Shown here piece after piece: positions 9,279 through 17,708 of a stretch of DNA of 64,000 nt. Position 1 is the stretch's first letter. Each line of letters starts with the position of its first letter. The stretch spans positions 8,529 through 72,528 of the forward strand of contig CAMIMS010000003.1 of the NCBI GenBank assembly GCA_946221025.1, given 5' to 3'. This DNA comes from an uncultured Pseudoclavibacter sp. (GTDB taxonomy: Bacteria; Actinomycetota; Actinomycetes; Actinomycetales; Microbacteriaceae). The notes beneath the pieces are model-generated. The model was not told where the DNA came from. It searched no databases and saw only the letters and a list, made by a program, of their open reading frames with translations. Made by a program: the position numbers and the translations under genes.

Positions 9279-9308
9279 ACCTTACCAGCGTCGCGACGGG
9301 CCGAGCAA
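9279..9308 (-). promoter_or_regulatory. Promoter of tRNA-Leu
   Basis: On the minus strand TTGCTC (-35) is separated by 18 bases from TAAGGT (-10), about 29 bases before the mature tRNA 5' end. This fits a housekeeping sigma promoter. Confidence 0.6.
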
Positions 9309-9334
9309 CTCATCCGCACCGTGAGTCGGGCCGG

Positions 9335-9340
9335 TAGCGT
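9335..9340 (+). promoter_or_regulatory. -10 box (TAGCGT), leaderless-type
   Basis: TAGCGT lies seven bases before the ATG at 9348 of the M20 peptidase; no Shine-Dalgarno sequence is present. Confidence 0.5.
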
Positions 9341-9347
9341 CGTGGTC

Positions 9348-10682
9348 ATGGTGCCCGAGTCAGATCAGTCCCTTTCCGCCGGCGACACGCTCGAGAACGA
9401 GCCGGTCATCGCCACCACGAGAGACCTCATCCGGATGGATACGACCAACTACGGTCGTGGCAAATCCAACGGTGAGGCCGAGGCGGCCGAGTACATCGCA
9501 GACCGGTTGAAGGCGCTCGATCTCGATGTCACGATGCTCGAATCTGAGCCTGAGCGCGTGAGCCTCGTCACCCGAATCTCGGGGGCGAATCCCGAAAAGC
9601 CGGCACTCGTGGTGCACGGGCACACCGATGTGGTTCCCGCCGACCCGGCGGATTGGAGCGTAGATCCGTTCTCGGCCGAGATTCGCGACGGATGCATCTG
9701 GGGTCGCGGCGCAGTCGACATGAAGGATATGGACGCGATGATCCTCACGAGCCTGGAGGACATCATTCGCTCTGGCCGCCGGCCCGAACGAGACCTCATC
9801 GTCGCCTTCTTTGCCGATGAGGAGGACTCCGGTCACCTCGGGTCGCGGTACGTCGTCGATAACCGTCCCGACCTCTTCGAGGGCGCGACCGAAGCGATCT
9901 CTGAGGTCGGCGGCTACTCGGTGAATATCGGCGACAAGCGCGCGTACCTGCTGCAAACCGGCGAGAAAGCGCTCATGTGGCTCACCCTTCGCGTGAAGCG
10001 TCCGGCCGGTCACGGCTCGCGCCTCGTTCCGGCGGAGAACAACGCCATTAGCGTGCTCGCGGGCGCGATCGCGCGGCTCGTCGAGCACGAATGGCCGGTT
10101 CGCCTGAACGAGACCACCGAGCAAATGGTCGATGCGCTCTCGCAACTCCTCGGCATGGACGGATCAGACCCCCACGCCGTGGCGACAAAGTCCGGCAAAG
10201 CGGCGGGCTTCCTCACCGCGAGCCTGCGCACCACCGTCAACCCGACCATGCTCAACGCCGGTTACAAGCACAATGTGATTCCCGAAACCGCGAGCGTCGC
10301 GATCGACGTTCGCCCGTTCCCGGATGAAGAGGATGCGGTCCTCGCCGAGATTCAGCGCATCGTTGGCGACGACATCGAAATCGAGACGAACTCGCGCGAT
10401 GTCGGCACGCGCGCTCCCGTCGACTCGCCGCTGACGCAGACCGCCACGAGCATCCTCGAGCGCCATGACCCCGGCGCCCAGGTCGTCCCGTACTTCCTGT
10501 CGGCCGGCACTGACAACAAGGCCCTGTCGCGACTTGGCATCAACGGCTACGGGTTCGTGCCCCTGAAGCTGCCCGCCGACATGGACTTCCCGGCCATGTT
10601 CCACGGGGTGGATGAGCGCGTGCCGCTCGAATCGCTCGTGTTCGGCAAGCAGGTGCTCACCGACTTCCTGCTCGAGTACTGA
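9348..10682 (+). CDS. M20/M25/M40 family metallopeptidase
   Basis: 444-residue cytoplasmic zinc hydrolase. Metal-binding and catalytic motifs are in order: VVHGHTDVVPA (His and Asp), WGRGAVDMKDMDA, FFADEEDSGHLGSRY (catalytic Glu-Glu), and the C-terminal MFHGVDERVPLESL (last His ligand). A dimerisation lid separates the two halves of the catalytic domain. The family comprises dipeptidases, acetylornithine and succinyl-diaminopimelate deacylases; the sequence resembles generic M20 dipeptidases rather than DapE and lies outside any amino-acid operon. The start at 9348 was chosen because a -10 box precedes it by seven bases. Confidence 0.87.
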   Translation: MVPESDQSLSAGDTLENEPVIATTRDLIRMDTTNYGRGKSNGEAEAAEYIADRLKALDLDVTMLESEPERVSLVTRISGANPEKPALVVHGHTDVVPADPADWSVDPFSAEIRDGCIWGRGAVDMKDMDAMILTSLEDIIRSGRRPERDLIVAFFADEEDSGHLGSRYVVDNRPDLFEGATEAISEVGGYSVNIGDKRAYLLQTGEKALMWLTLRVKRPAGHGSRLVPAENNAISVLAGAIARLVEHEWPVRLNETTEQMVDALSQLLGMDGSDPHAVATKSGKAAGFLTASLRTTVNPTMLNAGYKHNVIPETASVAIDVRPFPDEEDAVLAEIQRIVGDDIEIETNSRDVGTRAPVDSPLTQTATSILERHDPGAQVVPYFLSAGTDNKALSRLGINGYGFVPLKLPADMDFPAMFHGVDERVPLESLVFGKQVLTDFLLEY

Positions 10683-10713
10683 GTCGCCACATAGCGCGGG
10701 GGGCGCGAGCGCG

Positions 10714-10719
10714 TACTAT
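10714..10719 (+). promoter_or_regulatory. -10 box (TACTAT) for uppP
   Basis: TACTAT stands about 53 bases before the uppP ATG, leaving a leader of roughly 45 nt that contains the ribosome site GAAGAGG at 10761-10767. No convincing -35 is visible. Confidence 0.45.
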
Positions 10720-10772
10720 CGGCGGGTTCTCTCGCGCCGCCCGCGCGCCGCAAACGTCTAGAAGAGGTACGC

Positions 10773-11621
10773 ATGGATTGGTTCACGGCGATCGTGCTGG
10801 GACTCGTGCAGGGACTGACTGAGTTTCTGCCGATCTCATCCAGCGCGCACCTGCGGATCGTGGGGGAGTGGCTGGGTCAAGACCCCGGCGCGTCGTTCAC
10901 CGCGATCACGCAGATCGGCACCGAGATCGCCGTTCTCGTCTACTTCTGGCCGGACATCATCCGCATCATTCGCCAGTGGATCGGCTCGCTGACCGGCAAG
11001 GTCCCGAAGGACGATCCGGATGCGCGCATGGGCTGGTACGTGATCATCGGATCCATCCCGATCGTGCTCGCGGGCGTGCTCCTGCAGTCGCTCATCCGCA
11101 CGACCTTCCGGTCGCTGTGGTTCACGGGCGTGATGCTCATCGTCTTCGGCATCATTCTCGGCGTGGCCGACATCCTCGGCCGCCAGCACAAGAAGCTCGA
11201 ACAGCTGAACGCGCGCGACGGCATCATCTACGGCCTCGCACAGTGCCTCGCCCTCATCCCCGGCGTCTCGCGCTCTGGAGGAACGCTCACGGCCGGGCGC
11301 ATGCTCGGATACGACCGCGCCGCTGCGACGCGCTACGCATTCCTCCTCGCGATCCCCGCCGTGTTTGGCGCGGGGCTGCATGAGATCTATTCGGTGTTCA
11401 CGGATGATGAGACCGCGGCCGTGTCGTGGGGTCCGACGATCATCGCCACGATCATCGCGGGCATCACCGGATGGCTCGTGATCAAGTTCCTGATGCAGTA
11501 CGTCGAGCGTCACACCTATGTGCCGTTCGTGCTCTACCGCATCGCTCTTGGCACGCTGGTGCTGGTGCTGCTCGCCTTCGGTGTCATGTCGGGTGAGCCG
11601 CCGCAGGTTCCGGCGACCTAG
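10773..11621 (+). CDS. uppP: Undecaprenyl-diphosphatase (bacitracin resistance protein BacA)
   Basis: 282-residue polytopic membrane enzyme that dephosphorylates undecaprenyl pyrophosphate, recycling the lipid carrier for peptidoglycan synthesis and conferring bacitracin tolerance. Both family motifs are present: GLTEFLPISSSAHL (Glu17, first re-entrant loop) and IPGVSRSGGTLTAGRMLGYDR (catalytic Arg/Ser region). About seven to eight hydrophobic segments and the usual length are seen. Its own promoter and ribosome site lie upstream, and mshC follows 41 bp downstream with a separate -10 box. Confidence 0.96.
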   Translation: MDWFTAIVLGLVQGLTEFLPISSSAHLRIVGEWLGQDPGASFTAITQIGTEIAVLVYFWPDIIRIIRQWIGSLTGKVPKDDPDARMGWYVIIGSIPIVLAGVLLQSLIRTTFRSLWFTGVMLIVFGIILGVADILGRQHKKLEQLNARDGIIYGLAQCLALIPGVSRSGGTLTAGRMLGYDRAAATRYAFLLAIPAVFGAGLHEIYSVFTDDETAAVSWGPTIIATIIAGITGWLVIKFLMQYVERHTYVPFVLYRIALGTLVLVLLAFGVMSGEPPQVPAT

Positions 11622-11650
11622 CCGTCCGGATCCGTCCAACATCGCCCAGT

Positions 11651-11656
11651 TAGGCT
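11651..11656 (+). promoter_or_regulatory. -10 box (TAGGCT), leaderless-type
   Basis: TAGGCT is followed six bases later by the GTG start of mshC at 11663; no ribosome site intervenes. Confidence 0.5.
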
Positions 11657-11662
11657 TCGCGG

Positions 11663-12964
11663 GTGCGAGAGATTGCGAGCTGGCCACGCCCCGAAGTGCC
11701 GAAGCTTCCGGGCAAGAACGACCCGATCGGCATCTTCGATGGTCGCTTCGGTGAGGTTCGCCAAAGCGACAACGGCGAAACAGCGACGCTGTACGTCTGC
11801 GGCATCACGCCGTACGACGCCACCCACCTCGGTCACGCCGCCACCTACATCGCCTTCGACACGCTGCAGCGCGCGTGGCTTGATGCGGGGCTCCAGGTGC
11901 GAACCGCGCAGAACGTGACCGATGTCGACGATCCGCTTTTCGAACGGGCGAACGCCACCGGCGCCGACTGGCGAGCACTCGCAAAAGCGCAAACCGATCT
12001 CTTCCGCGCCGATATGACGGCCCTTCGGGTCATTCCGCCCGACCACTACGTGCGGGTTCAGGATGCGGTCGATGAGATCGCATCCGCGGTCGCCGCCCTC
12101 ATCGAGCGCGACCTCGCGTATGACGTGCCGATCGACGAGAACGCCGACCCGAAGCCCGTCGATGAGAACGCGCGCGATATCTATTTCGATCTCGAGCGCG
12201 CCCAGCGGCTTCCGGGCGTGCTTCAGACGATGGATGTCTCTCGCTTTGAGCCGATCGACCTCGAATACGTGTTTCGTGAGTTCGGCGGAGACCCGGACCG
12301 CCCAGGCAAACGCGGCCGGCTGGATCCGCTCCTGTGGCGCGCCGCCAGGCAGGGCGAACCTGCCTGGGAGACGAGCGTTGGCCTGGGCCGGCCCGGTTGG
12401 CACATCGAGTGCGCCTGCATCGCGAATGGCACGCTCGGGGAGACCGTCACCGTGCAGGGCGGCGGACGCGACCTGACCTTCCCGCATCACGAGATGAGCG
12501 CTCAGCACGCGAGCGCCCTGACCGGCAAGCCGTTCGCGCGCACTTTCCTGCACGCCGGTCTCATTGCCTACCGGGGCGAGAAGATGTCGAAGTCGCTCGG
12601 AAACCTCGTCCTCGTCTCAAAGCTCGTCGAAGCCGGTGTAGATCCGGCCGCGATTCGCCTCGCGATCCTGTCTCACCGCTACTCGGCCGATTGGGAGTGG
12701 ACCGACGGTGGCTTGGCGACTGCCGCAGCGAGGCTCGGTGTGTGGCGAAACGCGCTCCGGCGCCTGCGCGCGGGGAACGCCGCGAGTGCGGAGGTGACCG
12801 GAGACGCGGACCCCTCGCCGACGCTCACGCGCATGCGTGCCGCGCTCGCGAACGACCTCGACACCCCCGCCGCAATCGCAGCCGTTGATGCCTGGGCCGA
12901 GAACCCGTCCGGACAGCGCGATGTTCCCGCGGCCGTGGATGCGCTCCTGGGCATCAGACTGTGA
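11663..12964 (+). CDS. mshC: L-cysteine:1D-myo-inositol 2-amino-2-deoxy-alpha-D-glucopyranoside ligase
   Basis: 433-residue paralogue of cysteinyl-tRNA synthetase that ligates cysteine to GlcN-inositol in mycothiol biosynthesis. CGITPYDATHLGH (Cys46 zinc ligand and the HIGH-like motif) and KMSKS (about 307-311) are intact; ECACIANG and FPHHE supply the other zinc ligands. The N-terminus (SWPRPEVPKLPG) is MshC-like, and the tRNA-binding C-terminal extension of CysS is absent, which separates it from a true synthetase. The GTG start is inferred from homology and the -10 box. Mycothiol restricts the host to Actinobacteria. Confidence 0.95.
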   Translation: MREIASWPRPEVPKLPGKNDPIGIFDGRFGEVRQSDNGETATLYVCGITPYDATHLGHAATYIAFDTLQRAWLDAGLQVRTAQNVTDVDDPLFERANATGADWRALAKAQTDLFRADMTALRVIPPDHYVRVQDAVDEIASAVAALIERDLAYDVPIDENADPKPVDENARDIYFDLERAQRLPGVLQTMDVSRFEPIDLEYVFREFGGDPDRPGKRGRLDPLLWRAARQGEPAWETSVGLGRPGWHIECACIANGTLGETVTVQGGGRDLTFPHHEMSAQHASALTGKPFARTFLHAGLIAYRGEKMSKSLGNLVLVSKLVEAGVDPAAIRLAILSHRYSADWEWTDGGLATAAARLGVWRNALRRLRAGNAASAEVTGDADPSPTLTRMRAALANDLDTPAAIAAVDAWAENPSGQRDVPAAVDALLGIRL

Positions 12965-12995
12965 CGCTCCAGGTGCGCATCCTGCAGTTTGAGCG

Positions 12996-13805
12996 TTAGA
13001 ACGCGCGGTTTTCCTCCGCAGCAATGACGGCTATCTCGGTGCCAGAGTCGGGGTCTCGAGCGAGTAGCTCGCCGAGGTCGGGGCGGTGGGTGGCCAAGAA
13101 GCCGTGGCGAATCGACGTCGCGATGCTCGCGAGCATTGGCGGCTGGAAGGCAAAGAGCCCCGGTGTCGCGAGAAGCCGGTCGCGGTAGTCGGCGAGCGAG
13201 ATCTCAACCACCGGCGCTCCCAGGCGCAGTGCCACGTCTGCGATCGTGAATGCGGGCCCGGTCAAGTCGTAGGTTCGACCGACGTGCTGGTGCGCGGCAA
13301 CGGCAACCCGCGCGGCAGCTTCCGCGAGGTTTTCGCGAGTGGCCGCGGCAACGGCGCCTGATCCGAAGGGAGAAAGGATTCTTTCCTCATCCCAAATGAC
13401 CAAACCGCCAATGAGCTCGGCGTAGAGGCCGTTTCGCAGGATCGTCCACCCAATCCCGCTCTCCATGATCATGCGCTCCGTGGCCCGATGGGCAAGGGCG
13501 AACGCGAGATGGTCGCCCTCCGCGGCAAGGCTCGTATAGATCACGTGATTGACGCCATCGCGCTTAGCCGCATCCAGAACGTTGCCGTGCCGCGCCACCA
13601 CCGAATCGTCTTCCGCATAGCCCGCAGAGACGAGCACCAGCGTCGAAACGCCGCGCAGGTCCAGTGTGGATGGCCGGTCGAAGTCCATGAGCATCCCATC
13701 CGCGTCCGGGGTGCGGCTCCCACCTATCACATCTGCTCCGAGCTCGCGGATGTGGTGAAGGATTCGGGAGCCGAGGTGGCCGTTTGCGCCGGTGACGAGA
13801 ATCAT
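12996..13805 (-). CDS. NmrA-type NAD(P)H-binding oxidoreductase, QorB-like
   Basis: 269-residue Rossmann-fold atypical short-chain dehydrogenase. The dinucleotide motif VTGANGHLGSRI is at the N-terminus. The Ser/Tyr/Lys triad of classical SDRs is not visible, as is usual for NmrA/QorB (YtfG) quinone reductases. The protein probably reduces a quinone or senses NADP. It is divergent from an HxlR regulator, the same arrangement seen for many HxlR/QorR-controlled redox genes, so regulation by that neighbour is likely. Ribosome site GAAAGG lies eight bases before the ATG. Confidence 0.82.
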   Translation of the reverse strand: MILVTGANGHLGSRILHHIRELGADVIGGSRTPDADGMLMDFDRPSTLDLRGVSTLVLVSAGYAEDDSVVARHGNVLDAAKRDGVNHVIYTSLAAEGDHLAFALAHRATERMIMESGIGWTILRNGLYAELIGGLVIWDEERILSPFGSGAVAAATRENLAEAAARVAVAAHQHVGRTYDLTGPAFTIADVALRLGAPVVEISLADYRDRLLATPGLFAFQPPMLASIATSIRHGFLATHRPDLGELLARDPDSGTEIAVIAAEENRAF

Positions 13806-13824
13806 CAGTCACGCCTTTCGTTGT

Positions 13825-13841
13825 GGTTATCGTGAGTAACC
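13825..13841. promoter_or_regulatory. Inverted repeat, candidate HxlR operator
   Basis: GGTTA and TAACC are separated by seven bases, centred in the 95-bp divergent spacer. This fits a dimeric winged-helix repressor site controlling both genes; binding is inferred. Confidence 0.35.
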
Positions 13842-13900
13842 GGGTCGGGTTTCGACCTCATCCTGAGGCGCCGCGAATACCCGCACAAGGAGGCACTTTC

Positions 13901-14347
13901 ATGTCAGTCGGGCACACCGGAGTAACCGCCGCCTCGCGCGAAGATGCGGCGATGCTCGAACCCTGTGGGAGCGCCGATCACCCCGACTGCGGCATCCGGG
14001 ATGTCCTCGATCGCGTGGGCGACAAGTGGTCGGTGCTCGTCATCGTCGAGCTGGCGTCGGGCCCCCGCCGATTTCGCGAGCTGCAGCGCGCGATCGACGG
14101 GATCTCTCAGCGGATGCTCACTGTGACGCTGCGCCGGCTCGAACGGGACGGACTCGTTATTCGCACGGTCTATCCGACCGTCCCCGCCCAGGTTGACTAC
14201 CGACTCACGGGAATCGGCGCGAGCCTCACGCACCTCGTTAAAGCCCTCGCTGATTGGTCGCTCGAGCATCGAGCAGCCATCGCCCAGGCCCGAGTTGATT
14301 ACGACGGGCGCGACGCATCGCCGAGCGCTTCAGCCGTGGATGCCTAG
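13901..14347 (+). CDS. HxlR family winged-helix transcriptional regulator
   Basis: 148-residue regulator. The HxlR domain runs from about residue 25 to 125 and includes VLDRVGDKWSVLVIVELASG, the recognition region RFRELQRAIDGISQRMLTVT, and the wing TVYPTVPAQVDYRLT. A Cys (LEPCGS) and another in HPDCGIRDVL precede the domain, as in redox-sensing QorR/HypR-type members; a thiol switch is plausible but unproven. The start is supported by AAGGAGG seven bases upstream. It shares a divergent promoter region with the NmrA-type gene and its stop shares CTAG with the convergent PAC2 gene. Confidence 0.9.
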   Translation: MSVGHTGVTAASREDAAMLEPCGSADHPDCGIRDVLDRVGDKWSVLVIVELASGPRRFRELQRAIDGISQRMLTVTLRRLERDGLVIRTVYPTVPAQVDYRLTGIGASLTHLVKALADWSLEHRAAIAQARVDYDGRDASPSASAVDA

Positions 14348-15423
14348 TCGGCCAAATCGCCACTCGACGGTTGCGTGCCGGGCTGACCGTCCTCGTCGTC
14401 ACGGTTGACGCGTGCATCCGGGGTGATCGGCTCATCCGTCGCTCGCGGCTGGCCGAGCCGGCGCGTCGATGGATGCGATGCCTGGCCCTTCGGCGGCTGC
14501 GGCTGGGACTGCTCAAGGAATCGCTCGAATTCCCTCGCGATTGCTTCGCCCGATGCCTCCGGCGCTTCGACCGTGTCGTAGGTGCTCTCGAGGAACGAGA
14601 TGTAGCGAACGAGATCCTCATCTTCGGCGGTCATCTCGTTGATCTCCGCTTCCCAGGTCTCGACCTCGCTGAGGAGCTCCGAGCGCGGAATCGACAGGTC
14701 GAGCACTTCTTCGAGCTTGTCGAGCAGGGCGGATACGGCCTTCGGGGATGGGGATGAGTGCGCGTAGTGCGGAACGGACGCCCAGAGGCTCAGCGCCCGC
14801 AAATCGTCGCGCTCTCGAATAGCCGCGGAAATGATGCCGAGGATGCCGGTCGGCCCCTCGTACTCGCTCCGGCTGACGCCGAGCTCATCCCGCACGATCG
14901 CGTCGTCACTTGATGCGTAAACGGGGATGGGGCGGGTGTGCGGCGCGTCGGCCAGGAGCGCCCCGACCAGCACGATGCGCGTGATCTCATGCTCATCAAC
15001 GAATTCGATGACGCGCTTCGCGAACGTTTTCCATCGAAGGGTCGGCTCCACACCGCTCATGACGTAGATGCGCGAGTTTGAAGCCGAGATGCGCATTCCA
15101 GCGTCGGCGGCGATGTCATCGCCGCGCTCATCCGGGTTTTTCGGGCCGGTCACGACGATGTTGGGCCACACGATCTCGCGTTCGCCGCCGTTGAACTGCA
15201 CCATCGGTCGGTGCAGCGAGTAGTCAAAGAACACTTCGTCGTCGCAGTTCCACAGCAGCTCCGACCGGTCGGCGAGGTGACGACGAACCATTGAGACCGC
15301 ATCGCTCGCGGCATCTCCGGCGTCGTTCCACCCGCGCAGACCGATCACGAGTGTTCGTCCGTCGGCAAACCCGTCCTTTTCGGACGGGTCGTGAGCGGTG
15401 GATGAGTCGTGGTTCTCGGTCAC
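14344..15423 (-). CDS. PAC2 family protein (proteasome assembly chaperone-like)
   Basis: 359-residue cytoplasmic protein of the PAC2 family. The core (about 20-280) holds the conserved LVIGLRGWNDAGDAAS and IVLVGALLADAPHTRP. The tail after about 300 is acidic, Pro-rich and likely disordered. In many actinobacteria PAC2 genes sit beside trmI and the Pup-proteasome genes; trmI is here, the proteasome genes are not. The biochemical role in bacteria is not established. The GTG start has AGGAGA just upstream. Confidence 0.88.
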   Translation of the reverse strand: MTENHDSSTAHDPSEKDGFADGRTLVIGLRGWNDAGDAASDAVSMVRRHLADRSELLWNCDDEVFFDYSLHRPMVQFNGGEREIVWPNIVVTGPKNPDERGDDIAADAGMRISASNSRIYVMSGVEPTLRWKTFAKRVIEFVDEHEITRIVLVGALLADAPHTRPIPVYASSDDAIVRDELGVSRSEYEGPTGILGIISAAIRERDDLRALSLWASVPHYAHSSPSPKAVSALLDKLEEVLDLSIPRSELLSEVETWEAEINEMTAEDEDLVRYISFLESTYDTVEAPEASGEAIAREFERFLEQSQPQPPKGQASHPSTRRLGQPRATDEPITPDARVNRDDEDGQPGTQPSSGDLAD

Positions 15424-15451
15424 ATATCTCCTGACGGCGGCTGTGCGCCAC

Positions 15452-15469
15452 CCGGTCGAGCTCGACCGG
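15452..15469. promoter_or_regulatory. Perfect 18-bp palindrome between PAC2 and trmI
   Basis: CCGGTCGAG followed directly by its reverse complement CTCGACCGG, located 29 bp from the PAC2 start. It is a possible operator for this divergent pair. The binding protein is unknown. Confidence 0.35.
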
Positions 15470-15536
15470 TGCTGGCAACACCATCAAGAATAGGCGCGCG
15501 ATCGCACGAGAATGCGGGGGCGCGACTGCGCGTCGA

Positions 15537-15542
15537 TAGACT
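15537..15542 (+). promoter_or_regulatory. -10 box (TAGACT) for trmI
   Basis: TAGACT places the expected transcription start at about 15550, the ATG of a nine-codon frame that runs into the trmI start. Confidence 0.5.
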
Positions 15543-15550
15543 CGGGCGCC

Positions 15551-15580
15551 ATGATTGCCGCCGTCGAGGTTTGCCAGTGA
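15551..15580 (+). CDS. Possible nine-residue leader peptide of trmI
   Basis: ATG ATT GCC GCC GTC GAG GTT TGC CAG TGA encodes MIAAVEVCQ. The ATG lies eight bases after a good -10 box, so the message could start on it. The stop overlaps the trmI GTG (GTGA), and the ribosome site of trmI (GAGGT) lies inside it. This could be a leaderless, translationally coupled leader or only the 5' untranslated region; translation is unproven. Confidence 0.3.
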   Translation: MIAAVEVCQ

Positions 15581-16689
15581 GCGCGAATCCCATTCCGATT
15601 CGCGGACCCTTCCAGCCCGGTGAGCGCGTGCAGATCACCGGCCCGAAGGGGCGCCTGTCGACGGTGCACCTGGAGCCCGGCGCCCGCTGGTTCACGCATC
15701 GCGGATGGATTGAGCACGACGACATCATCGGCCGCGATGACGCCTCGGTGGTGGTGGCATCTGACGGGGTGGAGCATCTCGTGATGCGACCGCTCATGAA
15801 GGACATCGTCATGTCGATGCCCCGCGGCGCCGCGATCATCTACCCGAAGGATGCCGCGCAGATCCTCGCGAAGGCGGATATCGCTCCCGGCCAGCGAGTG
15901 GTCGAAGCGGGCCTCGGTTCGGGGGCTCTCAGCCTCTGGCTGCTTCGCACACTCGGTGGCTCCGGCGAGCTTGTCTCGTTCGAGCGCCGCGAGGAGTTCG
16001 CGGATGTGGCGCGCGGCAATGTGCACAGCGTGCACGGTCAGTCGCCACCGAATTGGCGCGTCGAGATCGGCGACCTGCAGGTGGCTCTGCCGGATGCGGT
16101 CGAGCCCGGGAGCGTCGATCGGGTTGTGCTCGACATGCTCGCCCCGTGGGAGTGCCTGGATGTCGTTGCCGGCGCCCTCACCCCGGGCGGGGTGCTGTGC
16201 TGTTACGTCGCAACGGTCACGCAACTTTCGCGCCTGACCGAAGCGATCCGTGACACGGAACGATTCACCGAGCCCGAGTGCAACGAAACGATGGTGCGCG
16301 GGTGGCACGTCGACGGCCTTGCGGTTCGCCCCGATCACCGAATGGTCGGGCACACGGCATTCCTGCTCACCTGCCGGCGCATGGCGGATGGCTCCAAGCC
16401 GCTGCAGAAGAAGCGTCGCGGGTCGAAAACCGATTACACCGCCGAGGATGTCGAAATCTGGACTCCGGGGGCGCTCGGTGAGCGTGACATCAGCGACAAG
16501 CAGCTGCGAAAGCGTGCGAGGCGTGCGATGCGGGGGGCTGCGGCCGTTGCCTGCGAGCTCGATTCACCGGCGGAGCGCGATTCCACCACGTCACCGGCGG
16601 GTGAGACCATGAGCGACAGTGAGGCGCCCGCGGGCCCCGCACCCCACCCGGCACCCGCGGAAACGACACAACGAGAGGACACCGCGTGA
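15577..16689 (+). CDS. trmI: tRNA (adenine-58-N1)-methyltransferase
   Basis: 370-residue SAM-dependent enzyme making m1A58 in the T loop of tRNA. The small N-terminal beta-barrel (residues 1-70) precedes a Rossmann methyltransferase domain with VVEAGLGSGALSLWLL (from about 108) and VLDMLAPWECL. The C-terminal 60 residues are low-complexity, rich in Ser, Pro, Ala and Glu, an extension beyond the typical 280. GTG 15577 was chosen for its GAGGT site and conserved N-terminus (IRGPFQPGERVQ). It overlaps the next gene by 4 bp, heading a run of co-directional genes through pafC. Confidence 0.93.
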   Translation: MSANPIPIRGPFQPGERVQITGPKGRLSTVHLEPGARWFTHRGWIEHDDIIGRDDASVVVASDGVEHLVMRPLMKDIVMSMPRGAAIIYPKDAAQILAKADIAPGQRVVEAGLGSGALSLWLLRTLGGSGELVSFERREEFADVARGNVHSVHGQSPPNWRVEIGDLQVALPDAVEPGSVDRVVLDMLAPWECLDVVAGALTPGGVLCCYVATVTQLSRLTEAIRDTERFTEPECNETMVRGWHVDGLAVRPDHRMVGHTAFLLTCRRMADGSKPLQKKRRGSKTDYTAEDVEIWTPGALGERDISDKQLRKRARRAMRGAAAVACELDSPAERDSTTSPAGETMSDSEAPAGPAPHPAPAETTQREDTA

Positions 16690-17708
16690 TTCCAAACCGA
16701 TCGCGTTCCGCCAACGTCCGCCCCGCGGCGCTTCTGAGCGCCGCGCTTCTGCCGCTCTGGCTCGCGATGACCGGATGCACCGCGAGCGCGCAGAGCGATA
16801 TGCCGGCGTTCGAATGCGAGTCCTCAGTCGAATCGGGCCCCGTGCTCGACTCGGTCGCCGTCAGTGGTCAGTTCGGGAATGCCATCACGCTGAATCCGAC
16901 GGGGGATATGACGGTCGACCAGCTGGTCGCGCACAGGCAGGGCGAGGGCGACGGGCGCCTGGTAACCGAGCGCGGCGTCATCGATGCGAACTACACGATC
17001 GTGGACATGAGCAACGGCGCAGTGCTCGCACCGTACCGTCCGTTCACGATCACCGCTGACGAGAACTCCGCCGCAACGACAATGGACGCGATCGCGGCGC
17101 AGCTGCCCGGGATCGCATCGGCGATGCAGTGCGCACGTGAGGGGCAGCGCGTCATCGCGGCCATGCCGATGTCGACGCTGTTCGGCGACGAGTCGGGAAC
17201 ATCGCTGCCGGTCGACACCTCCGTCGTCGTCGGGGTCGACATCGTGCGCGTGTACTCGTCAAGCGCCTCAGGCGTCGTCTCGATGCCCAAGGACGGGTTC
17301 CCGGCCGTCGTGACGGCGCCCGACGGGCGGCCCGGCGTCACCATGCCGAAGGCTCCGGCCCCGGCCAACGAGCGCGCGTGGATGCGCATCACCGGTCACG
17401 GGCCGACAGTCGCAGCGGGCGAGCAGGCGACCATTCACATGTCGATCTTCGACTGGGAGTCGGGCGAGGAGCTCGCCTCTACGTGGGATGCGCGAAACTC
17501 GGTCATCCGCGTTCCAATCGACCCGAACAACGATGGCATCTACGGGCTCACCAAGCACCTCGAGGGGCAGCCGACCGGGTCACAGCTCGTGGCCGTCGTT
17601 CCCGCGGCCCGTGTGGCCGAAGCGCAGGGGCCGCTGCATCCGCAACTCGTCGCCGGGCGAACGCTCGTCGTCGTGGTCGATGTGCTCGGAACGGACGGTG
17701 CCGCCTAA
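16686..17708 (+). CDS. FKBP-type prolyl isomerase-like lipoprotein, degenerate
   Basis: 340-residue secreted lipoprotein: signal peptide with lipobox LAMTGC, then two FKBP-like modules (about 45-195 and 225-338). The pattern of an YTIVD- or HMSIFD-like strand, a hydrophobic turn, and VVPAARVAE/VVDVLG can be traced, but the aromatic active-site residues and the GYG motif of active FKBPs are missing, so isomerase activity is doubtful. It may serve as an extracytoplasmic chaperone. Translation is coupled on both sides (GTGA at the start, TAATG at the end) with trmI and a second FKBP gene. Confidence 0.8.
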   Translation: MIPNRSRSANVRPAALLSAALLPLWLAMTGCTASAQSDMPAFECESSVESGPVLDSVAVSGQFGNAITLNPTGDMTVDQLVAHRQGEGDGRLVTERGVIDANYTIVDMSNGAVLAPYRPFTITADENSAATTMDAIAAQLPGIASAMQCAREGQRVIAAMPMSTLFGDESGTSLPVDTSVVVGVDIVRVYSSSASGVVSMPKDGFPAVVTAPDGRPGVTMPKAPAPANERAWMRITGHGPTVAAGEQATIHMSIFDWESGEELASTWDARNSVIRVPIDPNNDGIYGLTKHLEGQPTGSQLVAVVPAARVAEAQGPLHPQLVAGRTLVVVVDVLGTDGAA

